Positions 31,534 to 40,423 of a DNA stretch of 64,000 nucleotides are shown here, one piece after another. Each line of letters opens with the position of its first letter. Position 1 is the first letter of the stretch. Below the pieces are notes generated by a model. The model was given only the letters and a program-made list of their open reading frames with translations, was not told the DNA's origin and made no database searches. This stretch comes from Trichuris trichiura (Eukaryota > Nematoda > Enoplea > Trichinellida > Trichuridae), in contig JBAJFE010000004.1 of NCBI GenBank assembly GCA_037903355.1, forward strand, positions 6,370,001 through 6,434,000. The letters are read 5' to 3'. Both the position numbers and the translations under genes were made by a program.

Positions 31534-31676
31534 GTGAAGAAGAAATCGGTCCTTTGCCCAACAAGTCTGCTACTTGCGTCAACGGGAGCAGCAACTTATC
31601 GATCAGGTTGAAACAATATCAAACTCGAAGAACCACAACTTGTCCCAACAGGAGTGCCTCCTCCAACAGAAGTTAG
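31534..31676 (+). pseudogene. NCOA4/ARA70-like coiled-coil exon (unit II), 5-nt deletion
   Basis: Same exon as at 24145, but the start reads GTGAAGAAGAAATCGG instead of GTGAAGAAATATGTACATCGG, a net 5-nt loss that shifts the frame. The unit with an intact upstream exon therefore has a broken coiled-coil exon, and the other units the reverse. Confidence 0.55.
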
Positions 31677-31784
31677 GTAAACTTGCCAGTAGAACTAATG
31701 CAACTCGGTGTTTGGTTTCTTTTTGTACGGATTTTTCGTGTCCCGTTGAATAGACTTTTATTAATAAACTTTTATTAATAAACT

Positions 31785-31830
31785 CTCCGGAGCTTTCGGG
31801 TCATTCGTGACCCGTCATCAGCGGTCATAA
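31785..31830 (-). ncRNA. Hammerhead-ribozyme-like motif (PLE-II, minus end)
   Basis: Sequence identical to the motif at 24401-24446. Confidence 0.45.
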
Positions 31831-32074
31831 GTTGTAGGTATGGTTTTTGGCAGCGAATGCCATCTGTCGTTTCTGTGGATTTTAAAGCGGGCATTTTTTA
31901 AAGTTTTCCGTTGGTAGGTTCTTGCATTTGAGTCTGTCAGCGCAATTCTTTTCCTTGTTCCGTATGTCTTCTAGATTTGTCTTTTCATATTGCATTCATT
32001 TTTCTTCTTCTTTTCTTTCTTCTTCTTCCTTTTTCTTTTTCTTTTTCTTTTTTATTTCATTTGTTGAGTGTGCA

Positions 32075-33728
32075 ACAATTATACGCGTCACAATATTTGT
32101 CCAAATCCCACTTATGTCCACTCCTTGATCGCGGTTATAGGTCGTATTATGTCTAATATATAGTGCTTCTTTAATCCTTCTTAACCGTAAATTGTTTTCG
32201 TAACATAGAACTTTTGGATGGAGTGGTTGGGTACATTGCGTCGCGTGTTCCACTACAGCAGAGGCTTGTTTGGCTTTTTCCATTGTAATTTTTGGGTCCA
32301 CGATTGGTCTGCCTCGCTGTGTGGTTAGATTGGTACCATTGTTGAGTATGGCTTTCGCGTTATTGTAACTTGTGAGCTTTTTTAAGTGTTCGTTAAATCT
32401 ATGCTCTAGATTGTTTCCCGTTTCACCAATATAATCCCTGAGCAAGAACATTCAACCGCGTATATTAATCCCTGTCTTTTTGTTTGTGGGGATTTTGGTT
32501 TTGTCTGTGCGGAGAATTGCCCTGAGGTTGGGCGAACTCTTGAAAAAGACTCTGAAGCCTAATCTTTTTCCTAATTGGATAATCTTTTCACCTAAACCTG
32601 CCACATAAGGAATAACCAGACAAGTGTCGTGCGGAGTGTTTTGCTTTGGAAAGTGACGTGTGCGAAGCCTGTGGTTGAACACTTGGTTGATAAAGGATTT
32701 AGGATACCCGTTTTTGTAGAAGATTTTTCTAATGTAGTTAATTTCTGGCTGGAGATATTTCGGGACTGCATAAATTGAATGCTCTGTCTATCATTCCGGA
32801 GAGGATACCACGCATTACTGAGCGTGGATGATGCGATGAGAAATTAAGGTATTGGTCAGTGTGTGTTGGTTTTCTGTAAACTCTGGTTTTTAGTCCTTGA
32901 TTAGTGCGAATAATCAGTGTGCCAATGAAGGGTAGGGTTCGATTTGATTCTTTGTCCATTGTGAAAACGATTTGATTGGGGCAAACGCTATTAAGAAATT
33001 CTAGAAACTGTTGTTCCTTTCCATCTTTGATAATTACGAAGATGTCATCTACGTATCTTTTGAATAGTCGTGGGGCTATTTACCTATCTACCGTTTTCAA
33101 CATTTGTCTTTCAAAACCTTTCCATGAATATTTCGGCCAGGATAGGAGATAGTGGGTTTCCCATAGGGACACCGTTAGATTGTTTGTAGAACTTGTTATC
33201 AAACATGAAGTAGTTGCTTTCTTGCATGCAGAGTGATACCAACTTGACAGTGTGGAAAGGATTTAACTTGGTTCTGGTGAACAAATTTGTGTCTGTATTG
33301 ACGAGATTGTATAGTGTATCGAGAGTTTTTGAAATCGGAATGCTACGGAATAAATCTTTTACATCGTAGCTAACTAAGGTTTCGTCCGGTTCTAGATGGT
33401 ACTCTCGTATTTCGTTGACGAAGGTGTTACTATTTTTGACGAAGGACGGTGCTTTGCCAGTTAGTGGTTTGATCACCTTTTTCAAATATCGGCTGAGCTC
33501 CCTTGTGGTGCTGTTAATTGTGGAAACTATTGGCCTTATTGGGACCTCCGGTTTGTGCACTTTAGGCAGGCCTTAGAGCTCAGGGGGTCTGTAATTCCGT
33601 GTGAACCTAAGATGCTTCGCTATCTTGATGATTTTTGGTTCCTTGGTTTCTGTGCCGTATGTCATGAGAAGGGAACGAAGATTCTTCCGTGACAATTCTG
33701 TACGGTCATTGGGCAAAGGTGTATAACT
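32075..33728 (-). pseudogene. PLE-II RT/GIY-YIG, C-terminal part
   Basis: Minus-strand frames contain HKPEVPIRPIVS, YDVKDLFRSIP, QSNGVPMGNPLSPILAE, an intact YVDD codon set (33044-33055) and the GIY-YIG block HIGETG-type sequence near 32430. Breaks: a 1-nt gain after EIFMERF (about 33114), the shared TAA after it, and frame changes near 32440 and 32740. The coding sequence continues beyond the BEL insertion at 37695-38180. Confidence 0.8.
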
Positions 33729-33733
33729 GTCAG

Positions 33734-34158
33734 TGTAGTCGCTTGATCATGCCAGCCGCTGCACGGCACCGGTTAATGTCATCTCCTAACCTACATAACA
33801 AGACGGCACCTACTAATCCGCAAATGTAGGTAGCGCTTAGGAGTTTGACAGCTGTAAAGGGCACATACTAACTTCACGCTTATAGTGCGTGACCCAGGAA
33901 ACTAACGACCTTACCCCCAACTGCAATATTATGCCCCCTTCTACGACCACCTACCGTCCACACGTGTATATATATCCTCTATTCTAATCATCATGGTTGT
34001 TGCATTATTCCCGTACCGAAATTGCGTCAACCGTTCCGTCCCGAATTTCCGTCTACATATCGAATTTCCGTTTACCGTTCCGTGTGTATATATCTACCGT
34101 TTATACGAAATAAACGGTATCGTTGCTACACGTTGGAGAAAGCAAATCAGCAACGACA
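33734..34158 (+). repeat. 5' LTR of BEL/Pao element (unit II)
   Basis: 425 bp, TG...CA termini. A TATATATA stretch near 33967 and AATAAA near 34109 are candidate core promoter and polyadenylation signals. Confidence 0.93.
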
Positions 34159-34160
34159 TT

Positions 34161-34178
34161 TGGTCCTCCGAGCCGGAT
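34161..34178 (+). other. Primer-binding site of BEL/Pao element (unit II)
   Basis: TGGTCCTCCGAGCCGGAT directly follows the 5' LTR after TT. The same string survives, fused to the damaged 5' LTR, in the unit III and IV BEL elements. tRNA not assigned. Confidence 0.65.
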
Positions 34179-34190
34179 CGGTCAGCAACA

Positions 34191-37100
34191 ATGCCTAGAC
34201 GAACCTGTTCCGTTAGATCAGCTCGCTCTAAGTCACCCGTTCCCGCAACTTCCGCACGTTCTGACAGTGCCGACAAGTCGACTGCTGATCTCTCAAGGGT
34301 ATGTGAGCTGCTGACCAATCTTACCGATAGGTTGGACCGTGTGGTCCTTACCTTGGAAACGAAACTGATCACTCCTGAACAAAGGAAAAAGGAGATAGAT
34401 TCAGGCCAGTCTAAAGTGGAAGCTGCCCAAGTGCCAGCTCCTTCGCAGAATGCGATTCCGTCGACTGGTAGTGCCGTTAAAATTGATGAGTCTTGGTTTC
34501 CGTCAGAGACATCGTCTCTACCCACTCATCTGCAAGTTCCGAACCCATGGTTGCAAAAATTAGTTCCAGCAGCCAACGTTGAGGTGTTCGATGGCGACCC
34601 CAAATGTTGGCCCCGTTTCATAGCCGGCTTCAAATCTATGGTCCATGACTCGTTAGCGTCTGATGTCGACCGGCTCGCCTTGCTGGCCCAGTTGCTCTCT
34701 CCACGTATCCGAGAGGGTTTTGCTGGACTGTTGTCAGCGCCCACCATGTACCGTCAAGTGTTAAAAGAGCTGGAACAACTGTATGGCGATCCTGATGCCA
34801 CAGTTCAGTCTCATGCCCTCATGCTAGCGAACGTCGATTCATTACGAAGCGAATCCGTGGCAGAACTGGAACGTTTTTACTTGCAAGTGAATGGGCCGGT
34901 AAGCGTACTCGAGATGAACAATCGACATCACGAATTGAACTCTATTGTTCTACTCAGTCAAGTTTCGAGTAAGTTGACTAGAAATTTACGCGAAAAATGG
35001 GCGCATCAAGTTCATTCACGATCGCTGGAAACGCTAACCTTGAGACACTTCGTCGATTGGCTGAGAAATTTAGTAATAGAGAAGCGCTTCTTAGCAAGCT
35101 TCGTCAACCGCGAGCAAATTACGCCTCCACCGTCGTCATTAGGAAAATGTCGCGAAAAACCACACTTATCGACAAATCCAATATTAGTGGGAACTACGGT
35201 CATGGCACCAGTGCGCCTATGCATAGTCTGTGAATCAGATTCTCACAGTATAACGTCATGCCCTGCTTTTTCTAATAAGGACATAAATGACCGCTTAAAG
35301 GTGGTGCGTCAAAGAAGACTATGTCTGCGATGTCTTAAGCCTGGGCGCCTGAAACAGGATTGTCGGTCGAAGGGGAAATGTTCTGTGCGTGGATGTAAAG
35401 GAAAACACCATCCATTGATTCATGGATCACCGAGAATGTACTCGAATCAAGATCCCGGGCAAGCAGCAGCGAGCTCTGGGCAAGATCATGCATCTGTTAC
35501 TAAGATGAAATGTCAGACAAAGAAGGTTCGCATTCTTTGCGCTGTTGTACCTGTCCTGGTGACGTTTGGCCCAACTACTTGCACCGCAAACGCACTGCTC
35601 GATAGCGGAGCTGAGGTGTCAATGATGTCAAGCCAACTATCGCGACGGTTGAACATTCAAAGCGACAAGCGAATGTTTAATATTCGCACTGTTAATGGAA
35701 TGTCGCAGGTTTCCGCAACGGAGTCTGAATGCATGATCTCCGCATTGGATAAGTCCGTTTCCTTTAAAGTGGATCCGGTAATAGTAGTCCCGAACATGGA
35801 ATTGTCCGTCCGCTCAATCCGTCGTCAGTTTCTGCAGTCGAATTGGCCTCATCTGATTGATTTACCGCTTTCTGACATAGCTGATGATGATATCGGTCTT
35901 CTCATTGGAATGAATGTCCCGCTGGCCCATCGTCACTATGACCTAAGACTTCCAAAAGATGGTCCAACTGGACTGATCGGCGTGAGAACACCATTCGGAT
36001 GGACAGTTGTAGGAAAGGTGCCCGATGTAGATCGATGTCTCGACCCGAACGTAGGGCACATTTCCGTCCGCCGCCATATGTTTATGCCTGCTTCTGGGCT
36101 GGACGAGCTGAAGCAAGAATTAGAGCACTTTTGGTCCATAGAAACAAATGATGCTAGTAACAACAACAGAGCATCAGCTGACGATGAACTGTCCTTAGAC
36201 GGTTTGCGAAGGACGACCCGCTTTAACGGTGTCAAATATGAGGCAGGAATGCTGTGGAAGACAGCCTCCATACAACTACCAAACAATAAGGCAGCATTAC
36301 TACGTCGGTTTTACCGATCGGAACGCCAACTGGTGAGTCGGCAATGGTCGATGAAGGCGTATACCGAAGCAATGGAAGAGTCTCTGCAACTACGTTATGC
36401 CGGAAGGGTCGACAAAGGTTCTATGAACAGTAGACCCGGACGAAGTTGGTTCTTACCGCACCATGCAGTTGTCTCTTCGCAAAGGCCAGGTAAGGCCCGC
36501 GTAGTGTTCGACGCATCAGCACGAAGGGGCACGCCGTCAGTGTGCATATCTGACAACGGAACCAATTTCGCGGCAAGCCAGCGAGAACTTTCAGGTGTTC
36601 AACGGCTAAATTCGACGCGCGTTGAAGAATACATGGCACAAAGGGGCGTGAAGTGGCCATTCAACCCTACCGGCGCACCACATTTTGGTGGAGCATGGGA
36701 ACGCCTGATTTGTAGTGCAAAATGGGCACTGATAGTGGCTTTAAACGGTCAACGTCTCACGGACGAAATTTTCGAAACCGTGATCGTAGAAATTGAAGGT
36801 CTCCTGAATGGACGTCCTTTAACTCACGTCAGTCATCATCCGGATGACGCAGAGCCACTAACACCTAACCATTTTCTGCTCGGACGCCCGTACGCAATAG
36901 TTCCACCAGATGTTTTCCACCCCAAAGAAATGACGTCCCGTCGCCACTGGAGGGTGGCACAAACGATAGTGAATCACTTCTGGCGTCGCTGGCTGCGTGA
37001 ATACCTCCCGGCGCCAAACAGGGGTCGCGCAGAACGTCTGAAGCAGGAGACCATCATGACTGGGGATGTAGTACTGCTAGTGGACCCATCGAACCCCAGA

Positions 37101-37277
37101 GGTGTTCGGAGAATGGGATGCCGAGAGAAGCTATACCCTGGACAACACGGCATCGTTCGCGTAGTGGACGTTCGAACCTCGCGCGGTACATTTAGACGCC
37201 CCGTCTCACGTCTGATCAAGCTGACTTCAACGGTCACCAATACATGCGAAACGCCGCGGGAGAATGTAGTCGCTTGA
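34191..37277 (+). CDS. BEL/Pao Gag-protease-integrase fusion (internal deletion)
   Basis: I start at ATG 34191, just after the PBS, not at the longer frame that begins inside the LTR. It has 1028 codons: Gag with DUF1759-type domain (VEVFDGDPKCWPRFIAGFKS), two zinc-knuckle-like Cys/His clusters (CIVCESDSHSITSC; CLRCLKPGRLKQDC), a DUF1758-type protease (LLDSGAEVSMM) and the start of the A17/RT region (SWFLPHHAVV, ARVVFDASA). At about 36515 the frame jumps from DASA to RRGTPSVCISDNGTN of the integrase core, then runs through APHFGGAWERL and the DUF5641-like C-terminus (GDVVLLVDPSNPRG). The stop lies in the 3' LTR. RT active site and RNase H are missing, yet the frame is preserved. Confidence 0.88.
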   Translation: MPRRTCSVRSARSKSPVPATSARSDSADKSTADLSRVCELLTNLTDRLDRVVLTLETKLITPEQRKKEIDSGQSKVEAAQVPAPSQNAIPSTGSAVKIDESWFPSETSSLPTHLQVPNPWLQKLVPAANVEVFDGDPKCWPRFIAGFKSMVHDSLASDVDRLALLAQLLSPRIREGFAGLLSAPTMYRQVLKELEQLYGDPDATVQSHALMLANVDSLRSESVAELERFYLQVNGPVSVLEMNNRHHELNSIVLLSQVSSKLTRNLREKWAHQVHSRSLETLTLRHFVDWLRNLVIEKRFLASFVNREQITPPPSSLGKCREKPHLSTNPILVGTTVMAPVRLCIVCESDSHSITSCPAFSNKDINDRLKVVRQRRLCLRCLKPGRLKQDCRSKGKCSVRGCKGKHHPLIHGSPRMYSNQDPGQAAASSGQDHASVTKMKCQTKKVRILCAVVPVLVTFGPTTCTANALLDSGAEVSMMSSQLSRRLNIQSDKRMFNIRTVNGMSQVSATESECMISALDKSVSFKVDPVIVVPNMELSVRSIRRQFLQSNWPHLIDLPLSDIADDDIGLLIGMNVPLAHRHYDLRLPKDGPTGLIGVRTPFGWTVVGKVPDVDRCLDPNVGHISVRRHMFMPASGLDELKQELEHFWSIETNDASNNNRASADDELSLDGLRRTTRFNGVKYEAGMLWKTASIQLPNNKAALLRRFYRSERQLVSRQWSMKAYTEAMEESLQLRYAGRVDKGSMNSRPGRSWFLPHHAVVSSQRPGKARVVFDASARRGTPSVCISDNGTNFAASQRELSGVQRLNSTRVEEYMAQRGVKWPFNPTGAPHFGGAWERLICSAKWALIVALNGQRLTDEIFETVIVEIEGLLNGRPLTHVSHHPDDAEPLTPNHFLLGRPYAIVPPDVFHPKEMTSRRHWRVAQTIVNHFWRRWLREYLPAPNRGRAERLKQETIMTGDVVLLVDPSNPRGVRRMGCREKLYPGQHGIVRVVDVRTSRGTFRRPVSRLIKLTSTVTNTCETPRENVVA

Positions 37278-37689
37278 TCATGCCAGCCGCTGCACGGCAC
37301 CGGTTAATGTCATCTCCTAACCTACATAACAAGACGGCACCTACTAATCCGCAAATGTAGGTAGCGCTTAGGAGTTTGACAGCTGTAAAGGGCACATACT
37401 AACTTCACGCTTATAGTGCGTGACCCAGGAAACTAACGACCTTACCCCCAACTGCAATATTATGCCCCCTTCTACGACCACCTACCGTCCACACGTGTAT
37501 ATATATCCTCTATTCTAATCATCATGGTTGTTGCATTATTCCCGTACCGAAATTGCGTCAACCGTTCCGTCCCGAATTTCCGTCTACATATCGAATTTCC
37601 GTTTACCGTTCCGTGTGTATATATCTACCGTTTATACGAAATAAACGGTATCGTTGCTACACGTTGGAGAAAGCAAATCAGCAACGACA
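37265..37689 (+). repeat. 3' LTR of BEL/Pao element (unit II)
   Basis: 425 bp, read as identical to the 5' LTR. It begins 13 bp before the end of the coding frame. Confidence 0.93.
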
Positions 37690-37694
37690 GTCAG

Positions 37695-38180
37695 TGTTCA
37701 AGATAGTTATCATTTTTCCGTTGTAGGTGGTTCTGTCGAGTAGGACAATTCTATTGCTTTTATCTGCTTTAGTTACAATTCCATCAGGCTGCCTTTTAAG
37801 TCAGTTTAAGCAGTTGACCTCATATCGGCTTAACCTTCGGGTGGTGATGGAGCGGTGATCTAGGATTAGCGTTGATAAATCCCGCTTGATCTGCGTGGCT
37901 TTCTGTGGATCAACTGAAGATAGGCTGTCTTCAACCAAGGCAATGATGTCAGGAAAGTGTGGCTGTTTAGGAGTTGGTACAAAGTTTAGTCCTTTTCTCA
38001 GGATAGATGTCTCACTTTCGTTTAGGGGTAAGGAGCTGAGATTTATTACGTTTGTGTTTAGGTCTGAACATCTGGTTCTTTGCGGAGGATTTCTGTAGGA
38101 GTTTCGAGTAGTCGTCGGGAATCTGACCTGAAGGCATTCAAATTTTTTTTAGCACTTGTTTCTGCGATATGCAAACTGTT
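37695..38180 (-). pseudogene. PLE-II RT, N-terminal part
   Basis: Continuation of the PLE-II coding sequence on the far side of the BEL element. It carries the N-terminal domain and the KADKSNRIVLL region in degraded minus-strand frames. Its outer limit is the head-to-head junction near 38200. Confidence 0.7.
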
Positions 38181-38199
38181 TTTTTGGCGAAGTCCACAT

Positions 38200-38579
38200 G
38201 CCACATTGGTGAAACGGGAAACAGCCTAGAGCATAGATGTAACGAACACTTAAAAAAGCTCACAAGTTACAATAACGCGAAAGCCGTACTCAACAATGGT
38301 ACCAATCTAACCACACAGCAATGCAGACCAATTGTGGACCCAAAAATTACAACGGAAAAAGCCAAACATGCCTCTGCTCTAGTGAAACACGCGACGGGAT
38401 GTACCCAACCACTCCATCCAAAAGGTCTATGTTACGAAAACAATTTACGGTTAAGAAGGATTGAAGAAGCACTATATATTAGACATAATACGACCTATGA
38501 CCGCGATCAAGGAGTGGACATAAGTGGGATTTGGACAAATATTGTGACGCGCTATAATTGTTGGACACTCAACAAATGA
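38200..38579 (+). pseudogene. Inverted PLE GIY-YIG fragment (unit II)
   Basis: Plus-strand counterpart of 26853-27232. The frame is open to TRYNCWTLNK and TGA. Several substitutions relative to the other copies (GNSLEH, KAVLNN, TTQQCRP). Confidence 0.8.
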
Positions 38580-38790
38580 AATAAAAAAGAAAAAGAAAAA
38601 GAAAAAGGAAGAAGAAGAAAAATGAATGCAATATGAAAAGACAAATCTAGAAGACATACGGAACAAGGAAAAGAATTGCGCTGGCAGACTCAAATGCAAG
38701 AACCTACCAACGGAAAACTTTAAAAAATGCCCGCTTTAAAATCCACAGAAACGACAGATGGCATTCACTGCCAAAAACCATACCTACAAC

Positions 38791-38836
38791 TTACGACCGC
38801 TGATGACGGGTCACGAATGACCCGAAAGCTCCGGAG
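38791..38836 (+). ncRNA. Hammerhead-ribozyme-like motif (PLE-II, plus end)
   Basis: CTGATGA, stem CGGGTCA/TGACCCG, AAA, CTCCGGAG as in the other copies. The preceding base is changed (TTACGACCG versus TTATGACCG). Confidence 0.45.
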
Positions 38837-39019
38837 AGTTTATTAATAAATGTTTATTAATAAAAGTCTATTCAACGGGACACGAAAAATCCGGACAAAA
38901 AGAAACCAAACAATGAAATTATTTGGTGCCGTACGAAGACACTATATCTTCAATGCAACTCGGTTTAGAAAGTCGACCGAGGGAGAGCATTAGGAAATTT
39001 TCGCCTTCTATTGCACTTT

Positions 39020-39157
39020 GGCTTCTTTTGTACGGATTTTCTGTGTCCCGTTGAATAAACTTTTATTAATAAACTTTTCTTAATAAAATGTCCGTAGCTT
39101 TCGGGTCCGAACTTGACCCGTCATCAGCGGTCTAAGGATTGACGTATGACTGCACTA
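39020..39157 (-). mobile_element. 138-bp PLE terminus insertion with 14-bp TSD (unit II)
   Basis: Flanked by exact TTCTATTGCACTTT (39006-39019 and 39158-39171). Unit I has the single, empty target at 27659-27672. The insert is only the PLE 3' end: CCCGTTGAATAAAC, TTTATTAATAAA and a hammerhead-like motif with a different stem-II loop. It is an extreme 5'-truncated copy of a related PLE. Confidence 0.88.
39091..39136 (-). ncRNA. Hammerhead-ribozyme-like motif (solo PLE terminus, unit II)
   Basis: On the minus strand CTGATGACGGGTC, loop AAGTTCG, GACCCGAAAGC. The loop differs fully from the other family copies while the stem CGGGTC/GACCCG is kept. This supports selection on the stem rather than on primary sequence. 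Confidence 0.5.
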
Positions 39158-39198
39158 TTCTATTGCACTTTAACTTTATACTTTGAGATTTCTCTTAG

Positions 39199-39481
39199 CT
39201 ATGTTTTTAAGCCGTTTCTAAGGATGCTCTGCGGAAATTTCTTCAAAAAGTTGCTAAAGCGAGTGGAAACAGCAACCTTTGTTGCGAGGAATTCCGGGAG
39301 TTGCTTAACAGGTGTGTTCTTCACGTTCTGTGAGCGCCTCTTAATCAGCTCCCCCGCAGAGTTTTACCTGCTTGATGATGAACCATGCGAATCGCCCAGT
39401 GTTTTCTTAAATATTAACCACGACGCTCTGCGAAAGGCCATTTTTTTGTTCGGTGATATCAGAATAGACCAACATTTTAAG
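39199..39481 (+). pseudogene. NCOA4-like exon b (unit II)
   Basis: Same frame as the unit I exon, ending at AAG|GTAAAG. One residue differs (GDIRIDQHFK versus GDIRIDEHFK). The frame is open upstream into the solo PLE insertion, which is coincidental. Confidence 0.45.
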
Positions 39482-39532
39482 GTAAAGTGTTAATGCAACT
39501 TAAGTGCAAGGGTCTATTTTTGTACCATTCAG

Positions 39533-39724
39533 GCACCAACCACGCTACCGTACGCGCTTGAAAATTATGGTGAGGAAGAGTTCCTGCACGGTCTTTTAGG
39601 AAAGAAGGGACTGCCTTTTTCCGATACTGTGTATCGTTTTGGATGTCTATTTTTTTCTGTTAGTTGTGATTTACTTAGCTGTCCATGCGCCGTCCTTGCC
39701 CTTTGTCAGATCCAGACAGTTTAG
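39533..39724 (+). pseudogene. NCOA4-like exon c (unit II)
   Basis: Same 63-codon frame after CCATTCAG, with Pro retained but GCA instead of GCT at its first codon. Stop TAG at 39722. Confidence 0.4.
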
Positions 39725-39817
39725 CCTCGTGTAGAAGTCTTACGGCTAACTTAGGCGACGAAGAGAAGAAACTCACTGGGGCACTTGCAGGCAGTTCCTG
39801 CTGGACGCATTCCGTCT

Positions 39818-39895
39818 CTTGGCAGCTGAAGCGTAGGAATGATCTGTACAGTTGGCTGGATCTGTACAGATCATTCCTACGCTTCAGCTGCCAAG
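39818..39895. repeat. Perfect palindrome, 34-bp arms (unit II)
   Basis: Arms 39818-39851 and 39862-39895; sequence and spacer as in unit I. Confidence 0.92.
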
Positions 39896-40423
39896 GATAA
39901 CGCAGAAATGGAGCCATCCATCGTTTCAAGTCGCTTCATATTGGGAGAGGTGCATTTTATTCTTGTAACTCATTAATCAGCTTGTAGCCCTTCAATGATT
40001 TAGGGTGGAAGCAATGTTTTACGTGGTGCAACAGAAACGAAGATCGAAAGTGACCTACGCTCACTTGCTTTGGTAAGAAGACGATTTTATGTACTTCTCT
40101 TTGAGCACATAACGTTTCTTTACAGGATCATAAACCTTCATGAGGCGGAATGTTATTTACAGAGATAGTCTTGTTGGAACTTTAGTAAAGCTTCAGCTTT
40201 CAGGCGTTTCACCTTCACTTCCTCTTCAGCGGCTGAACTATAAAAGTACAGTTGAACTTCCGTAAGTTGAGTAGCCAAGAGGCGGAAGAAAACTAGTCAG
40301 CATAAGGATGTTGTTTGTATAAGCGGGACCGACTGAATAGATTACTATCTGTACGCGTTTTTTCTGCTGCACAGCGGCTATTTTATAGCGAGGTGCGTAA
40401 AAATCACCTTGGAGAATCATGTA

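Larger units (their letters stand above)
33734..37689 (+). mobile_element. BEL/Pao LTR retrotransposon, deletion derivative
   Basis: 3956 bp with 425-bp LTRs (TGTAGTCG...CAACGACA) and a 5-bp target duplication GTCAG (33729-33733 and 37690-37694). The PBS-like TGGTCCTCCGAGCCGGAT starts 2 nt after the 5' LTR (34161). The LTRs look identical over 425 bp, so insertion is recent. The coding region is one open frame but lacks most of RT, RNase H and the first half of integrase, so it must rely on an autonomous relative. Confidence 0.93.
31710..38951 (-). mobile_element. Penelope-like element PLE-II, interrupted by BEL/Pao element
   Basis: Flanked by exact 13-bp duplications AATGCAACTCGGT (31697-31709 and 38952-38964). 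Removing the BEL insertion and one 5-bp duplication leaves 3281 bp, the same as PLE-I. It has the same head-to-head structure, with the inverted plus-strand fragment from about 38200 to 38951. Confidence 0.88.
28925..40423 (+). repeat. Tandem unit II (11.5 kb including BEL insertion)
   Basis: Same layout as unit I plus a 3956-bp BEL element inside PLE-II and a 138-bp PLE terminus. Without these it is about 7.4 kb. It is the only unit without the first palindrome. Its Tigger has a distinct right end (GAACTGACTG) and lacks AAGAGGATCC near 30602. Confidence 0.9.

Noticed and set aside
33993..34190. N-terminal extension of the unit II BEL frame
   Set aside because: These codons lie in the LTR and across the PBS, before any plausible Gag start. 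The same open stretch recurs in the 3' LTR (37524-37706), so it is LTR sequence, not part of Gag.
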